A DNA stretch of 64,000 bases from Pythium myriotylum (Eukaryota > Oomycota > Peronosporomycetes > Pythiales > Pythiaceae), in NCBI GenBank assembly GCA_023091665.1, contig JALJCQ010000001.1, forward strand, positions 558,001 through 622,000. Reading direction: 5' to 3'. This document shows, piece by piece, positions 25,982 to 40,458 of the stretch; positions within the stretch are counted from its first letter, which is position 1; each line of letters starts with the position of its first letter. The position numbers were made by a program, and so were the translations under genes. Under the pieces are notes generated by a model. That model was not told the DNA's origin. It saw only the letters and a list, made by a program, of their open reading frames with translations, and made no database searches.

Positions 25982-27278
25982 TTCCCTCGCCTTGCCTCCC
26001 AGCCAACTCGATCCTTTCCGTCATTTCCCATCAACACAACGCAAGCCCGACCCCAGACCTGCACTCAACACCACCCACACACACGCACACCGCACACCCC
26101 ACGCACCCCACACACCCGTGCCTGCCACCTCCGTCTCGCCGTGAAGCCCTCGCACCTCCTCACCTCGCTCGCCCCCCTTCGTCGCGCTTCGCCTCCCTCC
26201 GCCTCCCTTCACACCCCGAGTAGCCTCTCGTACTGTATCCCCGGCTCGACGACACCGCCGTCCCCACCACCACCACTGATAGCTGATAGTAGCGTCAGCA
26301 TCAACATCGTCAGCGTTGCACCGTGCTCTCCGCCTCGTGTGCGACCTGCACGAATACCACCACTGATAGTAGTGTCAGCATCAACATCGTCAGCGTTGCA
26401 CCGTACTCACCGCGTCGTGTGCGACCTGCACGAATCAACTCGAACCTCCGGCACTGCTAATCACCACTAACCACCGCCACGGGCTCTCCTGCCTCTTCAG
26501 CTTGTGCTGCCTGTGCTGCCTGTTTCTTTCTCCATTATCTTCATCCGCATCCGCATTCGCATTCACCTGCGTCCCCATGCTCATTGGAGGATTGAACCAC
26601 TATACATACAAGTTGCCGGTCATCGTCCAGCGCCCTCATGTCCCCACGCCAACGTGCCAATGGAGGACCAACGAACGTGTCAACAAACGTGTCAACGAAC
26701 GTGAACGTGTCAACGCAGAACCCAGAACCCTCAGGGCACAGCACGCACACAGCACACAGCACACGCAAGGCGCACACAGCACACAGCACACAGCACACGC
26801 AAGGCGCACACAGCACACAGCACACAGCGCACAGCACACAGCACAGCACCCGACCACCCGACCAACCAACCATAAGTACATGGTGGTGGCCTCCTTGCTC
26901 GAGAGATCCATTGTCGTGAAGGAGATAGGGGATCAGAGACCCGGGACGCAGGGGCGGGTGGTCATCAGATGCGCCGGCGCTGCCGCGGTCCAGGACCCAA
27001 GACGGCCGGCCAAGACGGCCGGCCAAGCCAGACGGCCAAGACGCACGAGAGAGCGCGTAGGTCGTCGTCACGGCTCCGGGAGTGTTAGCGCGTTGCAGGG
27101 TGGTTGTTGGTCGTAGCTGTGCGTTTTTTGTGGTGTTCGTGGCGTTTGCAGTGTTTGTGGTGTTTGTGGTGTTTGTTGTTGTTGTGGTTCGTGTGTGTTA
27201 TGGTGTGCGTGTCGTTTTGTGCGTGGGTTTTAGTGTGTGTTGTTTGTGATGTGTTTTGTGTGGGGTAGGTGTGTTAAT

Positions 27279-27358
27279 GGTCAGTTGGCCGAGCGGTCTA
27301 AGGCGCCAGTTTAAGGCACTGGTCTGAAAGGGCGTGGGTTCGAATCCCACACTGGCCA
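27279..27358 (+). tRNA. tRNA-Leu (AAG), array copy 19
   Basis: TTTC tract 27359-27437 (79 bp). One subrepeat. The G/T region upstream is the rearranged TTTGTGGTGTTTGTTG form. Next tRNA after 1420 bp. Confidence 0.95.
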
Positions 27359-27363
27359 TTCTC

Positions 27364-27435
<72 letters not shown>

Positions 27436-28698
27436 TTCCCTCGCCTTGCCTCCCAGCCAACTCGATCCTTTCCGTCATTTCCCATCAACACAACGCAAGC
27501 CCGACCCCAGACCTGCACTCAACACCACCCACACACACGCACACCGCACACCCCACGCACCCCACACACCCGTGCCTGCCACCTCCGTCTCGCCGTGAAG
27601 CCCTCGCACCTCCTCACCTCGCTCGTCCCCCTTCGTCGCGCTTCGCCTCCCTCCGCCTCCCTTCGCACCCCGAGTAGCCTCTCGTACTGTATCCCCGGCT
27701 CGACGACACCGCCATCCCCACCACCACCACTGATAGCTGATAGTAGCGTCAGCATCAACATCGTCAGCGTTGCACCGTACTCACCGCGTCGTGTGCGACC
27801 TGCACGAATCAACTCGAACCTCCGGCACTGCTAATCACCACTAACCACCGCCACGGGCTCTCCTGCCTCTTCAGCTTGTGCTGCCTGTGCTGCCTGTTTC
27901 TTTCTCCATTATCTTCATCCGCATCCGCATTCGCATTCACCTGCGTCCCCATGCTCATTGGAGGATTGAACCACTATACATACAAGTTGCCGGTCATCGT
28001 CCAGCGCCCTCATGTCCCCACGCCAACGTGCCAATGGAGGACCAACGAACGTGTCAACAAACGTGTCAACGAACGTGAACGTGTCAACGCAGAACCCAGA
28101 ACCCTCAGGGCACAGCACGCACACAGCACACAGCACACGCGAGGCGCACACAGCACACAGCACACAGCACACGCAAGGCGCACACAGCACACAGCACACA
28201 GCACACAGCACACAGCACAGCACCCGACCACCCGACCAACCAACCATAAGTACATGGTGGTGGCCTCCTTGCTCGAGAGGTCCATTGTCGTGAAGGAGAT
28301 AGGGGATCCGAGACCCGGGACGCAGGGGCGGGTGGTCATCAGATGCGCCGGCGCTGCCGCGGTCCAAGACGGCCGGCCAAGACGGCCGGCCAAGCCAGAT
28401 GGCCAAGCCAGACGGCCAAGCCAGATGGCCAAGCCAGATGGCCAAGCCAGACGGCCAAGACGCACGAGAGAGCGCGTAGGTCGTCGTCACGGCTCCGGGA
28501 GTGTTAGCGCGTTGCAGGGTGGTTGTTGGTCGTAGCTGTGCGTTTTTTGTGGTGTTCGTGGCGTTTGCAGTGTTTGTGGTGTTTGAGGTGTGTTGTTGTT
28601 GTTGTGGTTTGTGTGTGTTATGGTGTGCGTGTCGTTTTGTGCGTGGGTTTTAGTGTGTGTTGTTTGTGATGTGTTTTGTGTGGGGTAGGTGTGTTAAT

Positions 28699-28778
28699 GG
28701 TCAGTTGGCCGAGCGGTCTAAGGCGCCAGTTTAAGGCACTGGTCTGAAAGGGCGTGGGTTCGAATCCCACACTGGCCA
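28699..28778 (+). tRNA. tRNA-Leu (AAG), array copy 20
   Basis: TTTC tract 28779-28849 (71 bp). The single subrepeat behind it is chimeric: first-copy body joined to last-copy flank. Next tRNA after 1416 bp. Confidence 0.95.
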
Positions 28779-28783
28779 TTCTC

Positions 28784-28847
<64 letters not shown>

Positions 28848-30114
28848 TTCCCTCGCCTTGCCTCCCAGCCAACTCGATCCTTTCCGTCATTTCCCATCAA
28901 CACAACGCAAGCCCGACCCCAGACCTGCACTCAACACCACCCACACACACGCACACCGCACACCCCACGCACCCCACACACCCGTGCCTGCCACCTCCGT
29001 CTCGCCGTGAAGCCCTCGCACCTCCTCACCTCGCTCGCCCTCCTTCGTCGCGCTTCGCCTCCCTCCGCCTCCCTTCACACCCCGAGTAGCCTCTCGTACT
29101 GTATCCCCGGCTCGACGACACCGCCATCCCCACCACCACCACTGATAGCTGATAGTAGCGTCAGCATCAACATCGTCAGCGTTGCACCGTGCTCACCGCC
29201 TCGTGTGCGACCTGCACGAATCAACTCGAACCTCCGGCACTGCTAATCACCACTAACCACCGCCACGGGCTCTCCTGCCTCTTCAGCTTGTGCTGCCTGT
29301 GCTGCCTGTTTCTTTCTCCATTATCTTCATCCGCATCCGCATTCGCATTCACCTGCGTCCCCATGCTCATTGGAGGATTGAACCACTATACATACAAGTT
29401 GCCGGTCATCGTCCAGCGCCCTCATGTCCCCACGCCAACGTGCCAATGGAGGACCAACGAACGTGTCAACAAACGTGTCAACGAACGTGAACGTGTCAAC
29501 GCAGAACCCAGAACCCTCAGGGCACAGCACGCACACAGCACACAGCACACGCAAGGCGCACACAGCACACAGCACACAGCACACAGCACACGCAAGGCGC
29601 ACACAGCACACAGCACAGCACAGCACCCGACCACCCGACCAACCAACCATAAGTACATGGTGGTGGCCTCCTTGCTCGAGAGGTCCATTGTCGTGAAGGA
29701 GATAGGGGATCCGAGACCCGGGACGCAGGGGCGGGTGGTCATCAGATGCGCCGGCGCTGCCGCGGTCCAAGACGGCCGGCCAAGACGGCCGGCCAAGCCA
29801 GATGGCCAAGCCAGATGGCCAAGCCAGATGGCCAAGCCAGACGGCCAAGCCAGACGGCCAAGCCAGACGGCCAAGACGCACGAGAGAGCGCGTAGGTCGT
29901 CGTCACGGCTCCGGGAGTGTTAGCGCGTTGCAGGGTGGTTGTTGGTCGTAGCTGTGCGTTTTTTGTGGTGTTCGTGGCGTTTGCAGTGTTTGTGGTGTTT
30001 GAGGTGTGTTGTTGTTGTTGTGGTTTGTGTGTGTTATGGTGTGCGTGTCGTTTTGTGCGTGGGTTTTAGTGTGTGTTGTTTGTGATGTGTTTTGTGTGGG
30101 GTAGGTGTGTTAAT

Positions 30115-30194
30115 GGTCAGTTGGCCGAGCGGTCTAAGGCGCCAGTTTAAGGCACTGGTCTGAAAGGGCGTGGGTTCGAATCCCACACTGGCCA
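30115..30194 (+). tRNA. tRNA-Leu (AAG), array copy 21
   Basis: TTTC tract 30195-30281 (87 bp). The following unit has haplotype B, a longer CCAA patch (about 31153-31170) and a long 13-bp minisatellite. Next tRNA after 1529 bp. Confidence 0.95.
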
Positions 30195-30199
30195 TTCTC

Positions 30200-30279
<80 letters not shown>

Positions 30280-31643
30280 TTCCCTCGCCTTGCCTCCCAG
30301 CCAACTCGATCCTTTCCGTCATTTCCCATCAACACAACGCAAGCCCGACCCCAGACCTGCACTCAACACCACCCACACACACGCACACCGCACACCCCAC
30401 GCACCCCACACACCCGTGCCTGCCACCTCCGTCTCGCCGTGAAGCCCTCGCACCTCCTCACCTCGCTCGCCCTCCTTCGTCGCGCTTCGCCTCCCTCCGC
30501 CTCCCTTCACACCCCGAGTAGCCTCTCGTACTGTATCCCCGGCTCGACGACACCGCCGTCCCCACCACCACCACTGATAGCTGATAGTAGCGTCAGCATC
30601 AACATCGTCAGCGTTGCACCGTGCTCTCCGCCTCGTGTGCGACCTGCACGAATACCACCACTGATAGTAGTGTCAGCATCAACATCGTCAGCGTTGCACC
30701 GTACTCACCGCGTCGTGTGCGACCTGCACGAATCAACTCGAACCTCCGGCACTGCTAATCACCACTAACCACCGCCACGGGCTCTCCTGCCTCTTCAGCT
30801 TGTGCTGCCTGTGCTGCCTGTTTCTTTCTCCATTATCTTCATCCGCATCCGCATTCGCATTCACCTGCGTCCCCATGCTCATTGGAGGATTGAACCACTA
30901 TACATACAAGTTGCCGGTCATCGTCCAGCGCCCTCATGTCCCCACGCCAACGTGCCAATGGAGGACCAACGAACGTGTCAACAAACGTGTCAACGAACGT
31001 GAACGTGTCAACGCAGAACCCAGAACCCTCAGGGCACAGCACGCACACAGCACACAGCACACGCAAGGCGCACACAGCACACAGCACACAGCACACAGCA
31101 CACGCAAGGCGCACACAGCACACAGCACAGCACAGCACAGCATACCACCCGACCAACCAACCAACCAACCATAAGTACATGGTGGTGGCCTCCTTGCTCG
31201 AGAGATCCATTGTCGTGAAGGAGATAGGGGATCAGAGACCCGGGACGCAGGGGCGGGTGGTCATCAGATGCGCCGGCGCTGCCGCGGTCCAGGACCCAAG
31301 ACGGCCGGCCAAGACGGCCGGCCAAGCCAGATGGCCAAGCCAGATGGCCAAGCCAGACGGCCAAGCCAGACGGCCAAGCCAGACGGCCAAGCCAGACGGC
31401 CAAGACGCACGAGAGAGCGCGTAGGTCGTCGTCACGGCTCCGGGAGTGTTAGCGCGTTGCAGGGTGGTTGTTGGTCGTAGCTGTGCGTTTTTTGTGGTGT
31501 TCGTGGCGTTTGCAGTGTTTGTGGTGTTTGAGGTGTGTTGTTGTTGTTGTGGTTTGTGTGTGTTATGGTGTGCGTGTCGTTTTGTGCGTGGGTTTTAGTG
31601 TGTGTTGTTTGTGATGTGTTTTGTGTGGGGTAGGTGTGTTAAT

Positions 31644-31723
31644 GGTCAGTTGGCCGAGCGGTCTAAGGCGCCAGTTTAAGGCACTGGTCTGAAAGGGCGT
31701 GGGTTCGAATCCCACACTGGCCA
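31644..31723 (+). tRNA. tRNA-Leu (AAG), array copy 22
   Basis: TTTC tract 31724-31786 (63 bp). The spacer combines the CTCGTCCCCC form with two subrepeats, a combination not seen elsewhere in the window. Next tRNA after 1489 bp. Confidence 0.95.
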
Positions 31724-31728
31724 TTCTC

Positions 31729-31784
<56 letters not shown>

Positions 31785-33132
31785 TTCCCTCGCCTTGCCT
31801 CCCAGCCAACTCGATCCTTTCCGTCATTTCCCATCAACACAACGCAAGCCCGACCCCAGACCTGCACTCAACACCACCCACACACACGCACACCGCACAC
31901 CCCACGCACCCCACACACCCGTGCCTGCCACCTCCGTCTCGCCGTGAAGCCCTCGCACCTCCTCACCTCGCTCGTCCCCCTTCGTCGCGCTTCGCCTCCC
32001 TCCGCCTCCCTTCGCACCCCGAGTAGCCTCTCGTACTGTATCCCCGGCTCGACGACACCGCCGTCCCCACCACCACCACTGATAGCTGATAGTAGCGTCA
32101 GCATCAACATCGTCAGCGTTGCACCGTGCTCTCCGCCTCGTGTGCGACCTGCACGAATACCACCACTGATAGTAGTGTCAGCATCAACATCGTCAGCGTT
32201 GCACCGTACTCACCGCGTCGTGTGCGACCTGCACGAATCAACTCGAACCTCCGGCACTGCTAATCACCACTAACCACCGCCACGGGCTCTCCTGCCTCTT
32301 CAGCTTGTGCTGCCTGTGCTGCCTGTTTCTTTCTCCATTATCTTCATCCGCATCCGCATTCGCATTCACCTGCGTCCCCATGCTCATTGGAGGATTGAAC
32401 CACTATACATACAAGTTGCCGGTCATCGTCCAGCGCCCTCATGTCCCCACGCCAACGTGCCAATGGAGGACCAACGAACGTGTCAACAAACGTGTCAACG
32501 AACGTGAACGTGTCAACGCAGAACCCAGAACCCTCAGGGCACAGCACGCACACAGCACACAGCACACGCAAGGCGCACACAGCACACAGCACACAGCACA
32601 CGCAAGGCGCACACAGCACACAGCACACAGCACACGCAAGGCGCACACAGCACACAGCACAGCACAGCACCCGACCACCCGACCAACCAACCATAAGTAC
32701 ATGGTGGTGGCCTCCTTGCTCGAGAGGTCCATTGTCGTGAAGGAGATAGGGGATCCGAGACCCGGGACGCAGGGGCGGGTGGTCATCAGATGCGCCGGCG
32801 CTGCCGCGGTCCAAGACGGCCGGCCAAGACGGCCGGCCAAGCCAGATGGCCAAGCCAGATGGCCAAGCCAGATGGCCAAGCCAGACGGCCAAGACGCACG
32901 AGAGAGCGCGTAGGTCGTCGTCACGGCTCCGGGAGTGTTAGCGCGTTGCAGGGTGGTTGTTGGTCGTAGCTGTGCGTTTTTTGTGGTGTTCGTGGCGTTT
33001 GCAGTGTTTGTGGTGTTTGAGGTGTGTTGTTGTTGTTGTGGTTTGTGTGTGTTATGGTGTGCGTGTCGTTTTGTGCGTGGGTTTTAGTGTGTGTTGTTTG
33101 TGATGTGTTTTGTGTGGGGTAGGTGTGTTAAT

Positions 33133-33212
33133 GGTCAGTTGGCCGAGCGGTCTAAGGCGCCAGTTTAAGGCACTGGTCTGAAAGGGCGTGGGTTCGAATC
33201 CCACACTGGCCA
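33133..33212 (+). tRNA. tRNA-Leu (AAG), array copy 23
   Basis: TTTC tract 33213-33267 (55 bp). The following unit shares its CACACAG order with the unit near 25.2 kb. Next tRNA after 1482 bp. Confidence 0.95.
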
Positions 33213-33217
33213 TTCTC

Positions 33218-33265
<48 letters not shown>

Positions 33266-34614
33266 TTCCCTCGCCTTGCCTCCCAGCCAACTCGATCCTT
33301 TCCGTCATTTCCCATCAACACAACGCAAGCCCGACCCCAGACCTGCACTCAACACCACCCACACACACGCACACCGCACACCCCACGCACCCCACACACC
33401 CGTGCCTGCCACCTCCGTCTCGCCGTGAAGCCCTCGCACCTCCTCACCTCGCTCGCCCTCCTTCGTCGCGCTTCGCCTCCCTCCGCCTCCCTTCACACCC
33501 CGAGTAGCCTCTCGTACTGTATCCCCGGCTCGACGACACCGCCGTCCCCACCACCACCACTGATAGCTGATAGTAGCGTCAGCATCAACATCGTCAGCGT
33601 TGCACCGTGCTCACCGCCTCGTGTGCGACCTGCACGAATACCACCACTGATAGTAGTGTCAGCATCAACATCGTCAGCGTTGCACCGTACTCACCGCGTC
33701 GTGTGCGACCTGCACGAATCAACTCGAACCTCCGGCACTGCTAATCACCACTAACCACCGCCACGGGCTCTCCTGCCTCTTCAGCTTGTGCTGCCTGTGC
33801 TGCCTGTTTCTTTCTCCATTATCTTCATCCGCATCCGCATTCGCATTCACCTGCGTCCCCATGCTCATTGGAGGATTGAACCACTATACATACAAGTTGC
33901 CGGTCATCGTCCAGCGCCCTCATGTCCCCACGCCAACGTGCCAATGGAGGACCAACGAACGTGTCAACAAACGTGTCAACGAACGTGAACGTGTCAACGC
34001 AGAACCCAGAACCCTCAGGGCACAGCACGCACACAGCACACAGCACACGCAAGGCGCACACAGCACACAGCACACGCAAGGCGCACACAGCACACAGCAC
34101 ACAGCACACAGCACACAGCGCACAGCACACAGCACAGCACAGCACCCGACCACCCGACCAACCAACCATAAGTACATGGTGGTGGCCTCCTTGCTCGAGA
34201 GGTCCATTGTCGTGAAGGAGATAGGGGATCCGAGACCCGGGACGCAGGGGCGGGTGGTCATCAGATGCGCCGGCGCTGCCGCGGTCCAGGACCCAAGACG
34301 GCCGGCCAAGACGGCCGGCCAAGCCAGATGGCCAAGCCAGACGGCCAAGCCAGACGGCCAAGCCAGACGGCCAAGACGCACGAGAGAGCGCGTAGGTCGT
34401 CGTCACGGCTCCGGGAGTGTTAGCGCGTTGCAGGGTGGTTGTTGGTCGTAGCTGTGCGTTTTTTGTGGTGTTCGTGGCGTTTGCAGTGTTTGTGGTGTTT
34501 GAGGTGTGTTGTTGTTGTTGTGGTTTGTGTGTGTTATGGTGTGCGTGTCGTTTTGTGCGTGGGTTTTAGTGTGTGTTGTTTGTGATGTGTTTTGTGTGGG
34601 GTAGGTGTGTTAAT

Positions 34615-34694
34615 GGTCAGTTGGCCGAGCGGTCTAAGGCGCCAGTTTAAGGCACTGGTCTGAAAGGGCGTGGGTTCGAATCCCACACTGGCCA
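34615..34694 (+). tRNA. tRNA-Leu (AAG), array copy 24
   Basis: TTTC tract 34695-34757 (63 bp). The following haplotype B unit matches the one behind copy 18. Next tRNA after 1438 bp. Confidence 0.95.
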
Positions 34695-34699
34695 TTCTC

Positions 34700-34755
<56 letters not shown>

Positions 34756-36052
34756 TTCCCTCGCCTTGCCTCCCAGCCAACTCGATCCTTTCCGTCATTT
34801 CCCATCAACACAACGCAAGCCCGACCCCAGACCTGCACTCAACACCACCCACACACACGCACACCGCACACCCCACGCACCCCACACACCCGTGCCTGCC
34901 ACCTCCGTCTCGCCGTGAAGCCCTCGCACCTCCTCACCTCGCTCGCCCCCCTTCGTCGCGCTTCGCCTCCCTCCGCCTCCCTTCACACCCCGAGTAGCCT
35001 CTCGTACTGTATCCCCGGCTCGACGACACCGCCGTCCCCACCACCACCACTGATAGCTGATAGTAGCGTCAGCATCAACATCGTCAGCGTTGCACCGTGC
35101 TCTCCGCCTCGTGTGCGACCTGCACGAATACCACCACTGATAGTAGTGTCAGCATCAACATCGTCAGCGTTGCACCGTACTCACCGCGTCGTGTGCGACC
35201 TGCACGAATCAACTCGAACCTCCGGCACTGCTAATCACCACTAACCACCGCCACGGGCTCTCCTGCCTCTTCAGCTTGTGCTGCCTGTGCTGCCTGTTTC
35301 TTTCTCCATTATCTTCATCCGCATCCGCATTCGCATTCACCTGCGTCCCCATGCTCATTGGAGGATTGAACCACTATACATACAAGTTGCCGGTCATCGT
35401 CCAGCGCCCTCATGTCCCCACGCCAACGTGCCAATGGAGGACCAACGAACGTGTCAACAAACGTGTCAACGAACGTGAACGTGTCAACGCAGAACCCAGA
35501 ACCCTCAGGGCACAGCACGCACACAGCACACAGCACACGCAAGGCGCACACAGCACACAGCACACAGCACACGCAAGGCGCACACAGCACACAGCACACA
35601 GCGCACAGCACACAGCACAGCACCCGACCACCCGACCAACCAACCATAAGTACATGGTGGTGGCCTCCTTGCTCGAGAGATCCATTGTCGTGAAGGAGAT
35701 AGGGGATCAGAGACCCGGGACGCAGGGGCGGGTGGTCATCAGATGCGCCGGCGCTGCCGCGGTCCAGGACCCAAGACGGCCGGCCAAGACGGCCGGCCAA
35801 GCCAGACGGCCAAGACGCACGAGAGAGCGCGTAGGTCGTCGTCACGGCTCCGGGAGTGTTAGCGCGTTGCAGGGTGGTTGTTGGTCGTAGCTGTGCGTTT
35901 TTTGTGGTGTTCGTGGCGTTTGCAGTGTTTGTGGTGTTTGTGGTGTTTGTTGTTGTTGTGGTTCGTGTGTGTTATGGTGTGCGTGTCGTTTTGTGCGTGG
36001 GTTTTAGTGTGTGTTGTTTGTGATGTGTTTTGTGTGGGGTAGGTGTGTTAAT

Positions 36053-36132
36053 GGTCAGTTGGCCGAGCGGTCTAAGGCGCCAGTTTAAGGCACTGGTCTG
36101 AAAGGGCGTGGGTTCGAATCCCACACTGGCCA
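36053..36132 (+). tRNA. tRNA-Leu (AAG), array copy 25
   Basis: TTTC tract 36133-36195 (63 bp). The following unit has a private A-to-G change in the CCGGGGGTGTT motif (about 37337). Next tRNA after 1483 bp. Confidence 0.95.
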
Positions 36133-36137
36133 TTCTC

Positions 36138-36193
<56 letters not shown>

Positions 36194-37535
36194 TTCCCTC
36201 GCCTTGCCTCCCAGCCAACTCGATCCTTTCCGTCATTTCCCATCAACACAACGCAAGCCCGACCCCAGACCTGCACTCAACACCACCCACACACACGCAC
36301 ACCGCACACCCCACGCACCCCACACACCCGTGCCTGCCACCTCCGTCTCGCCGTGAAGCCCTCGCACCTCCTCACCTCGCTCGCCCTCCTTCGTCGCGCT
36401 TCGCCTCCCTCCGCCTCCCTTCACACCCCGAGTAGCCTCTCGTACTGTATCCCCGGCTCGACGACACCGCCATCCCCACCACCACCACTGATAGCTGATA
36501 GTAGCGTCAGCATCAACATCGTCAGCGTTGCACCGTGCTCACCGCCTCGTGTGCGACCTGCACGAATACCACCACTGATAGTAGTGTCAGCATCAACATC
36601 GTCAGCGTTGCACCGTACTCACCGCGTCGTGTGCGACCTGCACGAATCAACTCGAACCTCCGGCACTGCTAATCACCACTAACCACCGCCACGGGCTCTC
36701 CTGCCTCTTCAGCTTGTGCTGCCTGTGCTGCCTGTTTCTTTCTCCATTATCTTCATCCGCATCCGCATTCGCATTCACCTGCGTCCCCATGCTCATTGGA
36801 GGATTGAACCACTATACATACAAGTTGCCGGTCATCGTCCAGCGCCCTCATGTCCCCACGCCAACGTGCCAATGGAGGACCAACGAACGTGTCAACAAAC
36901 GTGTCAACGAACGTGAACGTGTCAACGCAGAACCCAGAACCCTCAGGGCACAGCACGCACACAGCACACAGCACACGCAAGGCGCACACAGCACACAGCA
37001 CACAGCACACAGCACACGCAAGGCGCACACAGCACACAGCACAGCACCCGACCACCCGACCAACCAACCATAAGTACATGGTGGTGGCCTCCTTGCTCGA
37101 GAGGTCCATTGTCGTGAAGGAGATAGGGGATCCGAGACCCGGGACGCAGGGGCGGGTGGTCATCAGATGCGCCGGCGCTGCCGCGGTCCAAGACGGCCGG
37201 CCAAGACGGCCGGCCAAGCCAGATGGCCAAGCCAGATGGCCAAGCCAGATGGCCAAGCCAGACGGCCAAGCCAGACGGCCAAGCCAGACGGCCAAGACGC
37301 ACGAGAGAGCGCGTAGGTCGTCGTCACGGCTCCGGGGGTGTTAGCGCGTTGCAGGGTGGTTGTTGGTCGTAGCTGTGCGTTTTTTGTGGTGTTCGTGGCG
37401 TTTGCAGTGTTTGTGGTGTTTGAGGTGTGTTGTTGTTGTTGTGGTTCGTGTGTGTTATGGTGTGCGTGTCGTTTTGTGCGTGGGTTTTAGTGTGTGTTGT
37501 TTGTGATGTGTTTTGTGTGGGGTAGGTGTGTTAAT

Positions 37536-37615
37536 GGTCAGTTGGCCGAGCGGTCTAAGGCGCCAGTTTAAGGCACTGGTCTGAAAGGGCGTGGGTTCGA
37601 ATCCCACACTGGCCA
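37536..37615 (+). tRNA. tRNA-Leu (AAG), array copy 26
   Basis: TTTC tract 37616-37706 (91 bp). The following unit is haplotype B with the long CCAA patch. Next tRNA after 1467 bp. Confidence 0.95.
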
Positions 37616-37620
37616 TTCTC

Positions 37621-37704
<84 letters not shown>

Positions 37705-39002
37705 TTCCCTCGCCTTGCCTCCCAGCCAACTCGATCCTTTCCGTCATTTCCCATCAACACAACGCAAGCCCGACCCCAGACCTGCACTCAACACCACCCA
37801 CACACACGCACACCGCACACCCCACGCACCCCACACACCCGTGCCTGCCACCTCCGTCTCGCCGTGAAGCCCTCGCACCTCCTCACCTCGCTCGCCCTCC
37901 TTCGTCGCGCTTCGCCTCCCTCCGCCTCCCTTCACACCCCGAGTAGCCTCTCGTACTGTATCCCCGGCTCGACGACACCGCCGTCCCCACCACCACCACT
38001 GATAGCTGATAGTAGCGTCAGCATCAACATCGTCAGCGTTGCACCGTGCTCTCCGCCTCGTGTGCGACCTGCACGAATACCACCACTGATAGTAGTGTCA
38101 GCATCAACATCGTCAGCGTTGCACCGTACTCACCGCGTCGTGTGCGACCTGCACGAATCAACTCGAACCTCCGGCACTGCTAATCACCACTAACCACCGC
38201 CACGGGCTCTCCTGCCTCTTCAGCTTGTGCTGCCTGTGCTGCCTGTTTCTTTCTCCATTATCTTCATCCGCATCCGCATTCGCATTCACCTGCGTCCCCA
38301 TGCTCATTGGAGGATTGAACCACTATACATACAAGTTGCCGGTCATCGTCCAGCGCCCTCATGTCCCCACGCCAACGTGCCAATGGAGGACCAACGAACG
38401 TGTCAACAAACGTGTCAACGAACGTGAACGTGTCAACGCAGAACCCAGAACCCTCAGGGCACAGCACGCACACAGCACACAGCACACGCAAGGCGCACAC
38501 AGCACACAGCACACAGCACACAGCACACGCAAGGCGCACACAGCACACAGCACAGCACAGCACAGCATACCACCCGACCAACCAACCAACCAACCATAAG
38601 TACATGGTGGTGGCCTCCTTGCTCGAGAGATCCATTGTCGTGAAGGAGATAGGGGATCAGAGACCCGGGACGCAGGGGCGGGTGGTCATCAGATGCGCCG
38701 GCGCTGCCGCGGTCCAGGACCCAAGACGGCCGGCCAAGACGGCCGGCCAAGCCAGACGGCCAAGACGCACGAGAGAGCGCGTAGGTCGTCGTCACGGCTC
38801 CGGGAGTGTTAGCGCGTTGCAGGGTGGTTGTTGGTCGTAGCTGTGCGTTTTTTGTGGTGTTCGTGGCGTTTGCAGTGTTTGTGGTGTTTGTGGTGTTTGT
38901 TGTTGTTGTGGTTCGTGTGTGTTATGGTGTGCGTGTCGTTTTGTGCGTGGGTTTTAGTGTGTGTTGTTTGTGATGTGTTTTGTGTGGGGTAGGTGTTTTA
39001 AT

Positions 39003-39082
39003 GGTCAGTTGGCCGAGCGGTCTAAGGCGCCAGTTTAAGGCACTGGTCTGAAAGGGCGTGGGTTCGAATCCCACACTGGCCA
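39003..39082 (+). tRNA. tRNA-Leu (AAG), array copy 27
   Basis: TTTC tract 39083-39169 (87 bp). G-to-T six bases upstream (38997) makes the 5' flank GTTTTAAT. Next tRNA after 1456 bp. Confidence 0.95.
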
Positions 39083-39087
39083 TTCTC

Positions 39088-39167
<80 letters not shown>

Positions 39168-40458
39168 TTCCCTCGCCTTGCCTCCCAGCCAACTCGATCC
39201 TTTCCGTCATTTCCCATCAACACAACGCAAGCCCGACCCCAGACCTGCACTCAACACCACCCACACACACGCACACCGCACACCCCACGCACCCCACACA
39301 CCCGTGCCTGCCACCTCCGTCTCGCCGTGAAGCCCTCGCACCTCCTCACCTCGCTCGCCCCCCTTCGTCGCGCTTCGCCTCCCTCCGCCTCCCTTCACAC
39401 CCCGAGTAGCCTCTCGTACTGTATCCCCGGCTCGACGACACCGCCGTCCCCACCACCACCACTGATAGCTGATAGTAGCGTCAGCATCAACATCGTCAGC
39501 GTTGCACCGTGCTCTCCGCCTCGTGTGCGACCTGCACGAATACCACCACTGATAGTAGTGTCAGCATCAACATCGTCAGCGTTGCACCGTACTCACCGCG
39601 TCGTGTGCGACCTGCACGAATCAACTCGAACCTCCGGCACTGCTAATCACCACTAACCACCGCCACGGGCTCTCCTGCCTCTTCAGCTTGTGCTGCCTGT
39701 GCTGCCTGTTTCTTTCTCCATTATCTTCATCCGCATCCGCATTCGCATTCACCTGCGTCCCCATGCTCATTGGAGGATTGAACCACTATACATACAAGTT
39801 GCCGGTCATCGTCCAGCGCCCTCATGTCCCCACGCCAACGTGCCAATGGAGGACCAACGAACGTGTCAACAAACGTGTCAACGAACGTGAACGTGTCAAC
39901 GCAGAACCCAGAACCCTCAGGGCACAGCACGCACACAGCACACAGCACACGCAAGGCGCACACAGCACACAGCACACAGCACACAGCACACAGCACACAG
40001 CACACAGCACACAGCACACAGCACAGCACCCGACCACCCGACCAACCAACCATAAGTACATGGTGGTGGCCTCCTTGCTCGAGAGATCCATTGTCGTGAA
40101 GGAGATAGGGGATCAGAGACCCGGGACGCAGGGGCGGGTGGTCATCAGATGCGCCGGCGCTGCCGCGGTCCAGGACCCAAGACGGCCGGCCAAGACGGCC
40201 GGCCAAGCCAGACGGCCAAGACGCACGAGAGAGCGCGTAGGTCGTCGTCACGGCTCCGGGAGTGTTAGCGCGTTGCAGGGTGGTTGTTGGTCGTAGCTGT
40301 GCGTTTTTTGTGGTGTTCGTGGCGTTTGCAGTGTTTGTGGTGTTTGTGGTGTTTGTTGTTGTTGTGGTTCGTGTGTGTTATGGTGTGCGTGTCGTTTTGT
40401 GCGTGGGTTTTAGTGTGTGTTGTTTGTGATGTGTTTTGTGTGGGGTAGGTGTTTTAAT

